NCBI RefSeq assembly: GCF_033807535.1
Contig: NZ_CP136856.1
Location: forward strand, 2,351,001-2,415,000
From: Oceanisphaera sp. IT1-181
GTDB taxonomy: Bacteria; Pseudomonadota; Gammaproteobacteria; Enterobacterales; Aeromonadaceae
DNA: 64,000 nucleotides
Direction: 5' to 3'
This document shows, in pieces, positions 41,315 through 50,519 of this stretch. Both the position numbers and the translations under genes were made by a program. Under the pieces are notes generated by a model. It had not been told where the DNA came from and searched no databases. It saw nothing but the letters and a program-made list of their open reading frames with translations. Position 1 is the first letter of the stretch; every line of letters starts with the position of its first letter.

Positions 41315-41692
41315 ATGCAATTACGTCTTATTGGAGCGGCCTTGCTGGCCCTAGCCTTAACGGGTTGTGCGAACAACTGGGGATTTAACAGCAATGTGTC
41401 GCCTGAGGGCATTAAAGATTATTACAAAGGCGACGGCGTCACCTTGTACAGCAAAGATCAATTGAATGAAGTAAATTACGTGACACTAGGTTCAGTTGAA
41501 GGCGAAGCGTGCCAGATGAAAGCCGTTGAAGCCCCACCTAAAGAAGCCGATGCACGCGCCAGCATTCGCCGCCGTGCCGCCGACATGGGCGCCAATGGCT
41601 TATTGCTCGACCGCTGCATTCGCTTTGAAGACATGCCCGGCTGTGTTGAGCAAGTGTTGTGCAGTGGCCAAGCACTTAAGGTTGCTAAGTAA
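41315..41692 (+). CDS. rcsF: RcsF-like outer-membrane stress-sensor lipoprotein
   Basis: The 125-residue protein has a lipobox ALTGC (Cys18) and a compact domain with four cysteines in the RcsF order: GEACQM, LDRCIRF, PGCVEQVLC. It ends in the RcsF-like SGQALKVAK, and ADMGANGLLL is also typical. RcsF senses envelope damage and activates the Rcs phosphorelay in enterics. Here it is shorter, because the proline-rich linker between the lipid anchor and the domain is reduced. The context rcsF-trmO-proS is the same as in E. coli, reinforcing the call. The stop overlaps the trmO start as TAATG. Whether Rcs kinases exist is not visible here. Confidence 0.82.
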   Translation: MQLRLIGAALLALALTGCANNWGFNSNVSPEGIKDYYKGDGVTLYSKDQLNEVNYVTLGSVEGEACQMKAVEAPPKEADARASIRRRAADMGANGLLLDRCIRFEDMPGCVEQVLCSGQALKVAK

Positions 41693-42447
41693 TGTCCACG
41701 CTTCCCCCAAGTGAGGCTCAGCCTAATAAAAGCCCAGCCTTAACCTTGGATCCGATTGGTATTATCCGCTCACCCTATAAAGAAAAATTTGCGGTGCCTC
41801 GCCAACCCGGTTTAGTAAGCCAAGCTCAGGCCCAGCTAGAAATGCTGCCGCCCTATAACGAGCCCAGCGCTTTTAGAGGGCTGGCCGAGTTCAGTCATTT
41901 GTGGTTGGTATTTGTGTTTCACCAAACTCAGGATAAAGGCTGGAACCCCACGGTGCGCCCGCCGCGCCTGGGTGGCAATGAGCGAGTGGGCGTATTTGCT
42001 ACCCGCTCTACCTTTAGGCCCAATCCCTTGGGCTTATCCGTGGTGCGCCTGCTGGATATGTGTAAAGACGGCAACAAAGTGTGGTTAGAGCTGGGCGGTG
42101 TGGATCTGGTTGATGGCACGCCGGTCGTGGACATTAAGCCGTATCTGCCTTGGGTGGATGCGGTGCCCGATGCCCACGGCGGTTTTGCGCCAGCGCCGCC
42201 GGATTTAAACATGGAGGTGATTTTCACTCCCGCCGCCGAGCTGGTGTGTGCACGTTCGCATATCCCCAACTTACAGCAGTTTATTAGCGAGGTATTGGCC
42301 CAAGACCCAAGACCCGCTTATAAGCGCCAGCAACAACATTGGCAAGAATATGGCGTGCGTTTGCATCATTACAACGTGCGTTTTGAGGTGTTTGGCCACT
42401 TAACTCGGGTGCTTAGCCTAGAGATAATGCCGGATAATGCCCAATAA
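41692..42447 (+). CDS. trmO: TrmO, tRNA(Thr) N6-methyl-t6A37 methyltransferase
   Basis: TrmO (YaeB/TsaA) methylates t6A37 in threonine tRNA using SAM. The 251-residue protein shows IGIIRSPYKEKFAVPRQPGL near its N terminus, FSHLWLVFVFH, PPRLGGNERVGVFATRSTFRPNPLGLS near residue 100, and LVDGTPVVDIKPYLPW. All are strong TrmO signatures. It is translationally coupled to rcsF and followed by proS. Confidence 0.94.
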   Translation: MSTLPPSEAQPNKSPALTLDPIGIIRSPYKEKFAVPRQPGLVSQAQAQLEMLPPYNEPSAFRGLAEFSHLWLVFVFHQTQDKGWNPTVRPPRLGGNERVGVFATRSTFRPNPLGLSVVRLLDMCKDGNKVWLELGGVDLVDGTPVVDIKPYLPWVDAVPDAHGGFAPAPPDLNMEVIFTPAAELVCARSHIPNLQQFISEVLAQDPRPAYKRQQQHWQEYGVRLHHYNVRFEVFGHLTRVLSLEIMPDNAQ

Positions 42448-42607
42448 GATCTAGGGGCCGCACAGCGCGCACTATTTTTGCGCTTCTGCCAACGCAGCCC
42501 CCCTGTTACAATTAGCCTCTTTCGTCGTTTTTAAGCTCGGCGGTGAGGTTAAGCGCGACAGCGCCCCAGACTCCCTCACACAGCTCAGCACAATAAGGTT
42601 TCAGCAC

Positions 42608-44326
42608 ATGCGCACCACTCAATATTTGCTTTCCACTCTTAAAGAAACACCCAGCAATGCGGAAGTTATCAGCCACCAGCTGATGCTGCGCGCGGGCATG
42701 GTTCGCCGTTTGGCATCGGGCTTATACACCTGGCTCCCTAGTGGCCTGCGAGTATTGAATAAAGTGGCCGCGATTGTGCGTGAAGAAATGAACCGCGCCG
42801 GTGCCATCGAAATGCTGATGCCGGTAGTACAACCTGCCGAGCTGTGGCATGAAACTGGCCGTTGGGACAAATTTGGCCCTGAATTGCTGCGCATTAAAGA
42901 CCGCAACGACCGTGGCTTCGTGTTGGGCCCTACCCACGAAGAAGTGATCACCGCAGTAGTGCGCAACGAAGTGTCATCTTATAAGCAATTGCCGCTGAAT
43001 TTGTATCAAGTACAAACCAAGTTTCGTGATGAAGTGCGCCCGCGTTTTGGCGTGATGCGCTCTCGCGAATTCATCATGAAAGATGCCTACTCTTTTCATA
43101 CCACCCAAGAAAGCTTAGAGCAGACCTATCAAGAGATGTACCAAGCTTACAGCCGCATCTTTGAGCGCATAGGCTTAGACTTTAGAGCCGTATTGGCAGA
43201 CACAGGCGCCATTGGCGGCAGTGCTTCTCATGAGTTTCATGTGTTAGCACAAAGCGGTGAAGACGATATTGCCTTCTCTACTGAGTCTGATTACGCGGCC
43301 AACATTGAAATGGCCGAAGCATTGGCACCTAAAGCACAAGCCGACGCCGCCACTCAAGAATTGAAATTGGTCGATACGCCAAACGCTAAAACCATCAATG
43401 AGTTGGTAGAGCAATTTAGCTTAAACATAGAAAACACCGTTAAGACCCTGCTGGTTCATGCAGCGGAAGGTCAAGAATGCCCATTGGTCGCGTTGTTAGT
43501 GCGCGGCGACCATGAGCTAAACGAGATTAAAGCCGAGAAATTGGCCCAAGTGGCCAGCCCACTGACCTTTGCCACTGAAGATGAAATTCGCGAGCTGGTG
43601 GGTGCAGGCCCAGGCTCCATTGGCCCAGTAAAATTGCAGGTGCCTTTCATTGCTGATCGCAGTGTGGCCGTGATGAGCGACTTCGCCGCCGGTGCCAACA
43701 TTGAAGACCAACACTACTTTGGCATTAACTGGGGTCGTGACCTTGAGCTTGGTGAAGTGGCCGATTTGCGCAACGTGCAAGAAGGCGACGCCAGCCCGTG
43801 TGGTCAAGGCGTGCTGCAAATTAAGCGCGGCATTGAAGTGGGCCATATCTTCCAGCTGGGCAATAACTACTCCAGCAAGATGAACGCCACCGTGTTAAAC
43901 GAGCAAGGCAAGTCGACCATCTTAGAAATGGGTTGTTATGGCATAGGCGTGTCACGCATAGTCGCGGCGGCCATTGAGCAAAACCACGACGAGCGCGGCA
44001 TTATTTGGCCAGAAGCCATTGCCCCTTTCCAAGTGGCCATCATTCCGATGAACATGCAAAAATCCCAAGCCGTGGCCGACGCCGCCACTCAGCTCTATGA
44101 AGAGCTGACCGCCTTAGGCATCGAAGTATTATTTGATGACCGCAAAGAGCGCCCAGGTGTGATGTTTGCGGATATGGAGCTGTTAGGTGTGCCCCATCAC
44201 ATTGTGATTGGCGATCGCAGCTTAGAGAATGGCGTAGTGGAATACAAAACCCGCCGCGAGGGTGAAAAGTCCGAAGTGGCATTAACCGACATAGTCGCCA
44301 AGTTAACAGCTGCGATTAAAGGTTAA
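42608..44326 (+). CDS. proS: Prolyl-tRNA synthetase (bacterial type)
   Basis: This is a 572-residue class II aminoacyl-tRNA synthetase that charges tRNA-Pro. Motif 2 is in the FRDEVRPRFGVMRSREFIMKDAYSF region, motif 1 around GLYTWLPSGLRVLNKV, and motif 3 in GCYGIGVSRIVAAAIEQ. A central insertion domain (about 220-380, YbaK-like editing, with TVKTLLVHA and LVRGDHELNE) and the C-terminal anticodon-binding domain are present. Full length. It lies 160 bases after trmO and ends at a strong terminator. Confidence 0.97.
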   Translation: MRTTQYLLSTLKETPSNAEVISHQLMLRAGMVRRLASGLYTWLPSGLRVLNKVAAIVREEMNRAGAIEMLMPVVQPAELWHETGRWDKFGPELLRIKDRNDRGFVLGPTHEEVITAVVRNEVSSYKQLPLNLYQVQTKFRDEVRPRFGVMRSREFIMKDAYSFHTTQESLEQTYQEMYQAYSRIFERIGLDFRAVLADTGAIGGSASHEFHVLAQSGEDDIAFSTESDYAANIEMAEALAPKAQADAATQELKLVDTPNAKTINELVEQFSLNIENTVKTLLVHAAEGQECPLVALLVRGDHELNEIKAEKLAQVASPLTFATEDEIRELVGAGPGSIGPVKLQVPFIADRSVAVMSDFAAGANIEDQHYFGINWGRDLELGEVADLRNVQEGDASPCGQGVLQIKRGIEVGHIFQLGNNYSSKMNATVLNEQGKSTILEMGCYGIGVSRIVAAAIEQNHDERGIIWPEAIAPFQVAIIPMNMQKSQAVADAATQLYEELTALGIEVLFDDRKERPGVMFADMELLGVPHHIVIGDRSLENGVVEYKTRREGEKSEVALTDIVAKLTAAIKG

Positions 44327-44357
44327 GCCATAGCTCCTAGCGCTTAGCTAAACCAAG

Positions 44358-44390
44358 ACACCTCCATGCTCAGCATGGGGGTGTTTTTTT
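44358..44390 (+). terminator. Intrinsic terminator after proS
   Basis: Long stem ACACCTCCATGC / GCATGGGGGTGT with one mismatch and a three-base loop, followed by seven T residues. Confidence 0.88.
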
Positions 44391-44399
44391 ATGCGCGCC

Positions 44400-44590
44400 G
44401 CACTCGGCGAAATATTCTGCTGCGCAGAATCGGCGAAGTCCTCTTTACCAAAGAGACGGCCGGCTACAAAGTGCCTGTCTTTTGTAGGAGCCAATTTATT
44501 CGGCTCGGTTTTGCTTTAGTTTAGGGAATTGATATCCAGCTACGCTGGCCGCCGGCTGCTCTTTATATGAAACATGCTAGCTACAAGCCT
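44400..44590. repeat. Family B repeat region between proS and the patatin gene
   Basis: GGCGAAGTCCTCTTTACCAA and GGCCGGCTACAAA (about 44430-44470), AATTTATTCGGCTCGG and CCAGCTACGCTGGCC are family B parts. No gene is visible. Confidence 0.65.
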
Positions 44591-44687
44591 CCATTCACGG
44601 TGCAGTTCACACTTAACCCCCTCGTTACAAGCTTGGCTTTGTGCTTGATAAACAAACCCTTATACTGAACGAAAAGGGAGGGTAATT

Positions 44688-45833
44688 ATGGACTCAGAAG
44701 AAAGTAACTCCTGCGCCTTAGTGCTGACTGGTGGCGGGGCTCGCGCCGCGTATCAGGTTGGCGTGCTCAAGGCGATTGCCGAGTGTTTCCCTCGGGGCCA
44801 AGCCATTCCCTTTCCCATATTGTGCGGCACGTCAGCTGGCGCCATTAATGCCACTGCACTGGCCTGTTACGCCTCTTGCTTTCACCTTGGGGTGCGCAAG
44901 TTAGAATACGTATGGAGCAATTTACACACCGAAGATGTACTGCGCTTGCAGGTGGGCAGAGTAGTGAGCCATTCACTCAAAAGCCTGTTGTTTGGCGCCT
45001 TAGGCAAGCCTACTCAAATTGCCTTGCCGTGGTTTGATAACAGCCCATTAGAGCGGTTATTAGAAAAGCTTATCGACTTTCAGCGTATCGATAACAACCT
45101 GCTTTATGGCGCGCTAGAAGTATTGGCGGTAACCGCATCAAACTACAACACCGGTGACTCCACCACCTTTTATCAAGGCCGCCCCTATCATGAGCCTTGG
45201 GTAAGAGCCGGTCGTTCGGGCCGCTCGGCCATTATTATGCCGCCCCATTTAATGGCCAGCAGTGCCCTGCCCTTTATTTTTAAGCCCTGCCGCTTACAAA
45301 ATCATCACTACGGCGACGGCTCTATTCATCAGCTAAATCCGCTGAGCCCAGCCATTCATTTAGGGGCTAAGCGTATTTTAATTGTCAGCTTAGCGCCCGA
45401 TGAAAAATGCGCAGACACCCTACCCAGCGACCCCAGCAGTTCCGACATTGCCGGCCATTTGCTGGATACGGTGTTTACCGATGCGCTAACCTCCGATATA
45501 GAACGACTGCAGCGCATTAATAACACCATTAAGCTGGTGCCTGAGCGCAAGCGCGAGCAATTAAGCCTGCGCCATATTGATAATCTAGTGCTCAAACCCA
45601 GTAAAAACTTAGACGACCTCACCCATAAGCACTTTCATAAGCTGCCCTATAACATTCGCTCTTTGTTACGATTATTTGGCGTCAACGCCGGCGATGCCAC
45701 CGGCCTATCGAGCTTCTTGTTATTTGATCAGGATTATTGCAAAGAGTTAATTGCGTTAGGCTATCAAGATACCCAAGCCCGATTAGATGAAGTGTGCGGT
45801 TTTTTGGCGATAGAGCCGAAGAAGAAAAAATAG
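44688..45833 (+). CDS. Patatin-like phospholipase
   Basis: The 381-residue cytoplasmic protein has the oxyanion hole GGGARAAYQVGVL (about 15-27), the nucleophile elbow GTSAG with S49, and the catalytic aspartate in YGDGSIHQLNPLSPA. The Ser-Asp dyad is therefore complete. The C-terminal part is a helical extension that ends with four lysines. No signal peptide is seen. Patatin-like enzymes hydrolyse lipids; the physiological target is unknown. GGGAGG precedes the start. Confidence 0.88.
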   Translation: MDSEESNSCALVLTGGGARAAYQVGVLKAIAECFPRGQAIPFPILCGTSAGAINATALACYASCFHLGVRKLEYVWSNLHTEDVLRLQVGRVVSHSLKSLLFGALGKPTQIALPWFDNSPLERLLEKLIDFQRIDNNLLYGALEVLAVTASNYNTGDSTTFYQGRPYHEPWVRAGRSGRSAIIMPPHLMASSALPFIFKPCRLQNHHYGDGSIHQLNPLSPAIHLGAKRILIVSLAPDEKCADTLPSDPSSSDIAGHLLDTVFTDALTSDIERLQRINNTIKLVPERKREQLSLRHIDNLVLKPSKNLDDLTHKHFHKLPYNIRSLLRLFGVNAGDATGLSSFLLFDQDYCKELIALGYQDTQARLDEVCGFLAIEPKKKK

Positions 45834-45839
45834 CGCCCA

Positions 45840-46062
45840 GCACCAAGCGCTGAGCTAAAATATAAAAAGGCAGGAATACTTTGCGACCGCCGCACTAACA
45901 AGAGCCTGTTCAATATCAATTTTTTTGATTTGTAAGATCTTAACCCTAGCGAGTCTCTTTCGCTCTTATCTCTATTTTTCCGTGCGTTCCGTGTTCTTCC
46001 GTGGCAAAAATAGCTTTAGTTTTGGATTTAGCTGGGCGCCGGGCGCTTAGTGCTCGGCACTG
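45840..46062. repeat. Family E and D repeats between patatin and hda
   Basis: TTTTTCCGTGCGTTCCGTG and CTTCCGTGGCAAAAATAGC (about 45970-46015) are family E. GGGCGCCGGGCGCTTAGTGC at about 46031 is family D. Confidence 0.6.
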
Positions 46063-46065
46063 CCT

Positions 46066-46785
46066 TTAAAACCCCAACACTTCTTTGGCAAACGGTGTGC
46101 TGAGCTTGCGCTTGGCTTGGAAGGAGGCGTTGTCGAGTAAATCCAATGCGGCTAACAATGTGCTCATATCTCGTGATAAACGACTGAGTAAAAACCGCCC
46201 CACATCGGTAGGCAGCTTAAAACCGCGCAATTCTGAGCGCAGCTGAAGAGCGCTGAGCTTACCTTCATCATCCAGAGGTTTGAGCTGATAAGCCACGCCC
46301 CAATCGAGGCGCGAGGCCAGATCTGGCAAACTTAATCCTAAATGGCGCGGCGCATTAGTAGCGGTGACAACCAAAGAGCCGAGCCCTCGATCATGGCGAC
46401 GGTTAAAGAAGTTAAACACCGCCTGCTCCCACGCTGCAACGCCTGCGATAGCATCTAAGTTATCTAAGCAAACCAGTGCTAAGTGCTCCATGCCATCCAG
46501 CATCTGGGGCGACATTTGCCCGTGCAAGTCCAACGAGATATAGCCCGCTGCATCCTGCTCGCCGTCCAGCTCGGCACAGGCCGCGTGCAATAAGTGCGAA
46601 CGGCCACTGCCCTCTTGCCCCCAAAAATAGAGCAAGTCATCACCTTGGCCAATGGCGGCGTTTTTAAGCGCCGTGATCAGCTGAGCATTATCGCCGGTAT
46701 AAAAACTGGCAAAGGTTTCATCGTCAGGTAGCTGCACCGCCAGCGCTAGCTGGGTTGGCGGATTAGGTTCGTCATCGCTACTCAT
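46066..46785 (-). CDS. hda: Hda, DnaA regulatory inactivator
   Basis: Hda binds the beta clamp and stimulates ATP hydrolysis by DnaA, limiting re-initiation of replication. The 239-residue AAA+ protein has a clamp-binding motif QLALAV near residue 12, Walker A-like WGQEGSGRSHLLHAA, a CLDNLDAI Walker B, and the box VII/arginine region LASRLDWG. It is next to uraA and upp, as in many gammaproteobacteria. GAGGAG precedes the start. Confidence 0.94.
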   Translation of the reverse strand: MSSDDEPNPPTQLALAVQLPDDETFASFYTGDNAQLITALKNAAIGQGDDLLYFWGQEGSGRSHLLHAACAELDGEQDAAGYISLDLHGQMSPQMLDGMEHLALVCLDNLDAIAGVAAWEQAVFNFFNRRHDRGLGSLVVTATNAPRHLGLSLPDLASRLDWGVAYQLKPLDDEGKLSALQLRSELRGFKLPTDVGRFLLSRLSRDMSTLLAALDLLDNASFQAKRKLSTPFAKEVLGF

Positions 46786-46918
46786 CTAAGCCAAGCTCCT
46801 CGCTGCGGGCCGCATTTGGCAGCGGGGATGAGTCGCAGTAAGCAATTTCTCAATATCTGTTCGCCATCTTTAATAAGCGGGAGTCCATCTTAACGAGCGC
46901 AGCTTTTGCAAACCAAAC

Positions 46919-48220
46919 TCAGCTAGGACGGGTTCTGGGTAAGATCAGATTCAATAAGATGCCGACTATACCGCATAAGCTAATGCCTTGTAGGCTAAAG
47001 CCACCGATACCAAACGCCATGCCGCCGATACCAAAGATCAAAATCACCGCCACTATGCACAAGTTACGGGCCTGCGATAAATCCACTTGGTGTTTGATCA
47101 GGCTATTTAGACCCACGGTGGCGATGGAGCCAAACAGTAAGATCATGATGCCGCCCATCACAGGTGTGGGGATACTCAGCATAAGCGCACCAAACTTACC
47201 GACAAATGCTAGAACGATGGCAAAGCCCGCCGCCCAGGTCATGATCACCGGATTAAAGTTTTTGGTCAGCATCACCGCCCCCGTCACCTCAGAATACGTG
47301 GTGTTCGGCGGTCCGCCAAAACAAGACGCACCTATGGTGGCGATGCCGTCACCCAAGATGGTGCGATGCAAACCGGGCTTTTTCAGATAATCTTTGCCGG
47401 TAACCGAGCTAATGGCCAAGATATCGCCGATATGCTCAATGGCCGGCGCTATGGCCACCGGTAACATAAATAACACCGCCTGCCAGTGCCACTCAGGAGC
47501 GACAAAGTGCGGCATGGAAACCCAAGCAGCGTTTTGTACCGGAGCAAAGTCTACCACCCCAAACCCGAGTGCTAAGCCATAACCCACGGCAATACCCGCA
47601 CTAATGGGTACCAAGCGAAACACGCCTTTAGCCATGGTTGAGACCAATAAGGTGGTGAGCAATGCCGGCAAGGATAACCAAAGCGCGATATCGTGCTCGA
47701 TTAATACCGCAGAGCCATCTCCCGTCTTACCAATGGCCATGTTTACCGCCATCGGCGCTAAGCCAAGGCCTATCACCATGATCACCGGCCCCACCACCAC
47801 AGGTGGCAGTAAGCGCGTCAGCAAGGCCGTGCCCCGCCAACGGATAAGTTGGCTCAGCAACACATACATAACGCCGGCCGCCATAATGCCGCTCATGGTG
47901 GCCGGAATACCCCAGGTTTGTACGCCATATAAAATGGGCGCGATAAAGGCAAACGAAGAGGCTAAAAAGATCGGCACTTGGCGCTTAGTACACACTTGAA
48001 ACAGCAAGGTGCCTATACCGGCAGTAAACAAAGCCACGTTAGGATCAAGACCGGTGATCAGCGGCATTAGTACCAAGGCGCCAAAGGCCACAAACAGCAT
48101 TTGTGAGCCGGCGATGGCGGTGTGCAACCGTGACTCAACCGCTGACGATTGAGGGTTTAACGGTTGAGGGTTAGCCGGAGGCGTTGAGCTGGGCGCGGGA
48201 GTGTGGGGTTGTGAACTCAT
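46919..48220 (-). CDS. uraA: UraA, uracil:proton symporter
   Basis: The 433-residue NCS2-family nucleobase permease has about fourteen helices and the signatures FGALVLMPLITGLDPNVALF, VAIAPAIEHIGDILAIS (near 265) and CFGGPPNTTYSEVTGAVMLT. The last two hold the conserved acidic residues for uracil binding and proton coupling. It follows upp on the same strand after a 66-base gap that contains a hairpin with a T run. It is probably made partly by readthrough. Confidence 0.93.
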   Translation of the reverse strand: MSSQPHTPAPSSTPPANPQPLNPQSSAVESRLHTAIAGSQMLFVAFGALVLMPLITGLDPNVALFTAGIGTLLFQVCTKRQVPIFLASSFAFIAPILYGVQTWGIPATMSGIMAAGVMYVLLSQLIRWRGTALLTRLLPPVVVGPVIMVIGLGLAPMAVNMAIGKTGDGSAVLIEHDIALWLSLPALLTTLLVSTMAKGVFRLVPISAGIAVGYGLALGFGVVDFAPVQNAAWVSMPHFVAPEWHWQAVLFMLPVAIAPAIEHIGDILAISSVTGKDYLKKPGLHRTILGDGIATIGASCFGGPPNTTYSEVTGAVMLTKNFNPVIMTWAAGFAIVLAFVGKFGALMLSIPTPVMGGIMILLFGSIATVGLNSLIKHQVDLSQARNLCIVAVILIFGIGGMAFGIGGFSLQGISLCGIVGILLNLILPRTRPS

Positions 48221-48248
48221 GGATCTGACCTTGCGTAAATGTAGGCAG

Positions 48249-48271
48249 AAAAAAACCGGCTATTGCCGGCT
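48249..48271 (-). terminator. Attenuator-like terminator between upp and uraA
   Basis: On the minus strand a GC-rich stem GCCGGC..GCCGG is followed by seven T residues. It lies directly after upp and before uraA, so it could lower uraA expression relative to upp. Confidence 0.65.
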
Positions 48272-48286
48272 TCTTAACGTAATAGA

Positions 48287-48913
48287 TTATTTAGTACCAA
48301 ATATTTTATCGCCCGCATCACCGAGCCCAGGAATGATGTAGCCATTGCTATCAAGGCGCTCATCAATAGAAGCACAATACAGCTCCACCTCTGGGTGTGC
48401 CGCTTCTAACGCCTTAATGCCTTCGGGGGCCGCTACCAGCACTATCACCTTAAAGTGGCGACAGCCTTTTTCTTTTAACAGGTCAATAGTGGCAATCATG
48501 GAGCCGCCGGTGGCCAGCATAGGATCCACAATCAGCGCCAAGCGCTCATCAATATGGCTGACCAACTTATTGAAATAGTGCACCGGCTGTAAGGTTTCTT
48601 CATCACGATACACACCCACCACGCTGACCCGCGCGCCTGGCATATGCTCCAGTACGCCGTCCATCATGCCCAAACCGGCGCGCAAAATAGGCACGACTGT
48701 GACTTTTTTACCTTTAAGCTGGTCGACAACCGTGGGGCCGTTCCAACCTTCAATGGTGGTTTTTTCCGTCTCAAAGTCGGCCGTGGCTTCGTAGGTCAGC
48801 AAGCTACCCACTTCTCTGGCCAGCTCACGAAAGCGTTTGGTGCTAATGTCGGCTTCGCGCATTAACCCTAACTTGTGTTTCACCAAAGGGTGCTTAACCT
48901 CAACGACTTTCAT
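48287..48913 (-). CDS. upp: Uracil phosphoribosyltransferase
   Basis: Upp makes UMP from uracil and PRPP (salvage). The 208-residue protein contains KVTVVPILRAGLGMMDGVL (near 77), the PRPP-binding LIVDPMLATGGSM (near 129), and YCASIDERLDSNGYIIPGLGDAGDK at the C terminus. All are typical. GGGAG precedes the start. It is the first gene of upp-uraA and is divergent from purMN. Confidence 0.96.
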   Translation of the reverse strand: MKVVEVKHPLVKHKLGLMREADISTKRFRELAREVGSLLTYEATADFETEKTTIEGWNGPTVVDQLKGKKVTVVPILRAGLGMMDGVLEHMPGARVSVVGVYRDEETLQPVHYFNKLVSHIDERLALIVDPMLATGGSMIATIDLLKEKGCRHFKVIVLVAAPEGIKALEAAHPEVELYCASIDERLDSNGYIIPGLGDAGDKIFGTK

Positions 48914-49481
48914 TCACGTATTCTCCCGACTGGACTGGTATAACTGGGGGCGCATAACTGGACTTAGCATAAAAGAGCCATGCATAAAGAGCCACGCACA
49001 AAAAACCGCAGAATTTTAGCATAAAATAGTACAGAGCGGCAGAATTTTCTAACGCCCACCTGCATCACGCTCAGCAGATCTTAGCCCATCACTGGAGTAG
49101 CTACCGAGCATAGACCTTCGAAGTGTGACCGCTGGCGGTACGCGATGCGTCTTACGTATTACGCTGTACGCCTTACGCCTTACGCTTTAACTGACGGCAT
49201 ATAGCTTACGGCGGTTATTAGATTTAGCTCGGCGCTTTATTTTTCCCTTCACCCTGCACTCCTCACCCCTCACTCCTCAGGGTGTTTAGGTGGCACTGCT
49301 TCGCGCATTAAATTAGAATAGCGACCGAAACCGTGACTAACAGACGGAAGCGTTGTACTTCTGCTTATGCCGAACCCCAAATGAGGCAAGCAGATGCATC
49401 ATCCGCCGCTAGGCTAACCTCCGTTAGGCTATCCGCCGTTAGACAAGTCCGTTCCTAAAAATAATGACAAGGTAACCACTC
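48914..49481. other. Divergent upp-purM intergenic region
   Basis: In these 568 bases I see TTACGC/TACGCC-type low-complexity repeats (about 49140-49190), CCTCACTCC repeats (49255-49280) and an imperfect CCGCCG(C/T)TAGGCTA tandem near 49400-49440. No gene was found, and no PurR-like box was recognised. Confidence 0.45.
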
Positions 49482-50519
49482 GTGACGCAGAACAAACCCC
49501 TGAGCTACAAAGACGCCGGTGTAGATATCGACGCTGGTAATGCCCTGGTTGAACGCATTAAAGGCGTTAGCCGTCGCACACACCGCCCAGAAGTAATGGG
49601 CGGACTCGGGGGCTTTGGCGCTTTGTGCCAGCTTCCCACCGGCTATAAAGAACCGGTATTAGTGGCCGGCACCGACGGTGTGGGCACTAAGCTGCGCTTG
49701 GCGATTGATTTAAAACGCCACCAAGGTGTGGGCATCGACTTAGTCGCCATGTGCGTGAACGACTTAATCGTACAAGGTGGCGAGCCACTGTTTTTCCTCG
49801 ACTATTATGCCACCGGCAAGCTAGACGTAGATGCGGCGGCCGAAGTGGTCACCGGCATAGGCAAGGGCTGTGAGCTGAGCGGTTGTGCATTGATTGGCGG
49901 CGAAACCGCAGAAATGCCCGGCATGTATCAAGCTGGCGATTACGACTTAGCTGGCTTTTGCGTTGGCGTGGTGGAAAAGAGCGAAATTATCGATGGCACT
50001 AAAGTGGGAGCCGGTGATGCACTGATCGCTTTGGCCTCAAGCGGCCCGCACTCCAACGGTTTCTCGTTGATCCGCAAAATTTTAGAAGTGAGCAAGGCGG
50101 ATCTGCAGCAGCCATTAGGTGATGCTACCTTGGCCGATGCCTTGATGGAGCCAACCCGCATCTATGTGAAGCCGGTATTAGCGCTGATCAAGAAGTTCGA
50201 CATTCATGCACTAAGCCACATTACCGGCGGCGGCTTCTGGGAAAACATTCCTCGCGTGTTGCCAAAAGGCACCAAGGCCATCGTCGATGGTGCTAGCTGG
50301 CAGTGGCCAGAAGTGTTTAGTTGGTTACAAACTGCCGGCAACGTAGAGACCAAAGAAATGTATCGCACCTTTAACTGTGGTGTGGGCATGGTTATCGCCC
50401 TGCCTGCTGAGCAAGCAGCAGCGGCAGTACAGTTTATGCAAGACAAAGGCGAGCAATGCTGGTTAATTGGCAGCATTGATAATGCCGCCGAGGGCGAAGA
50501 GCAGGTCGAAATTAAATGA
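49482..50519 (+). CDS. purM: PurM, phosphoribosylformylglycinamidine cyclo-ligase
   Basis: PurM (AIR synthetase) closes the imidazole ring in purine synthesis. The 345-residue product has YKDAGVDIDAGN at the start, GLGGFGALC, LVAGTDGVGTKL, GGEPLFFLDYYATGKL and FSHITGGG-like HITGGGFWENIPRVL, all conserved. The start is GTG with AAGG upstream. The stop overlaps the next start as ATGA. Confidence 0.97.
   Translation: MTQNKPLSYKDAGVDIDAGNALVERIKGVSRRTHRPEVMGGLGGFGALCQLPTGYKEPVLVAGTDGVGTKLRLAIDLKRHQGVGIDLVAMCVNDLIVQGGEPLFFLDYYATGKLDVDAAAEVVTGIGKGCELSGCALIGGETAEMPGMYQAGDYDLAGFCVGVVEKSEIIDGTKVGAGDALIALASSGPHSNGFSLIRKILEVSKADLQQPLGDATLADALMEPTRIYVKPVLALIKKFDIHALSHITGGGFWENIPRVLPKGTKAIVDGASWQWPEVFSWLQTAGNVETKEMYRTFNCGVGMVIALPAEQAAAAVQFMQDKGEQCWLIGSIDNAAEGEEQVEIK

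Noticed and set aside
43471..43846. Minus-strand frames of 76-109 codons inside proS.
   Set aside because: They are antisense shadows of a strongly conserved gene.
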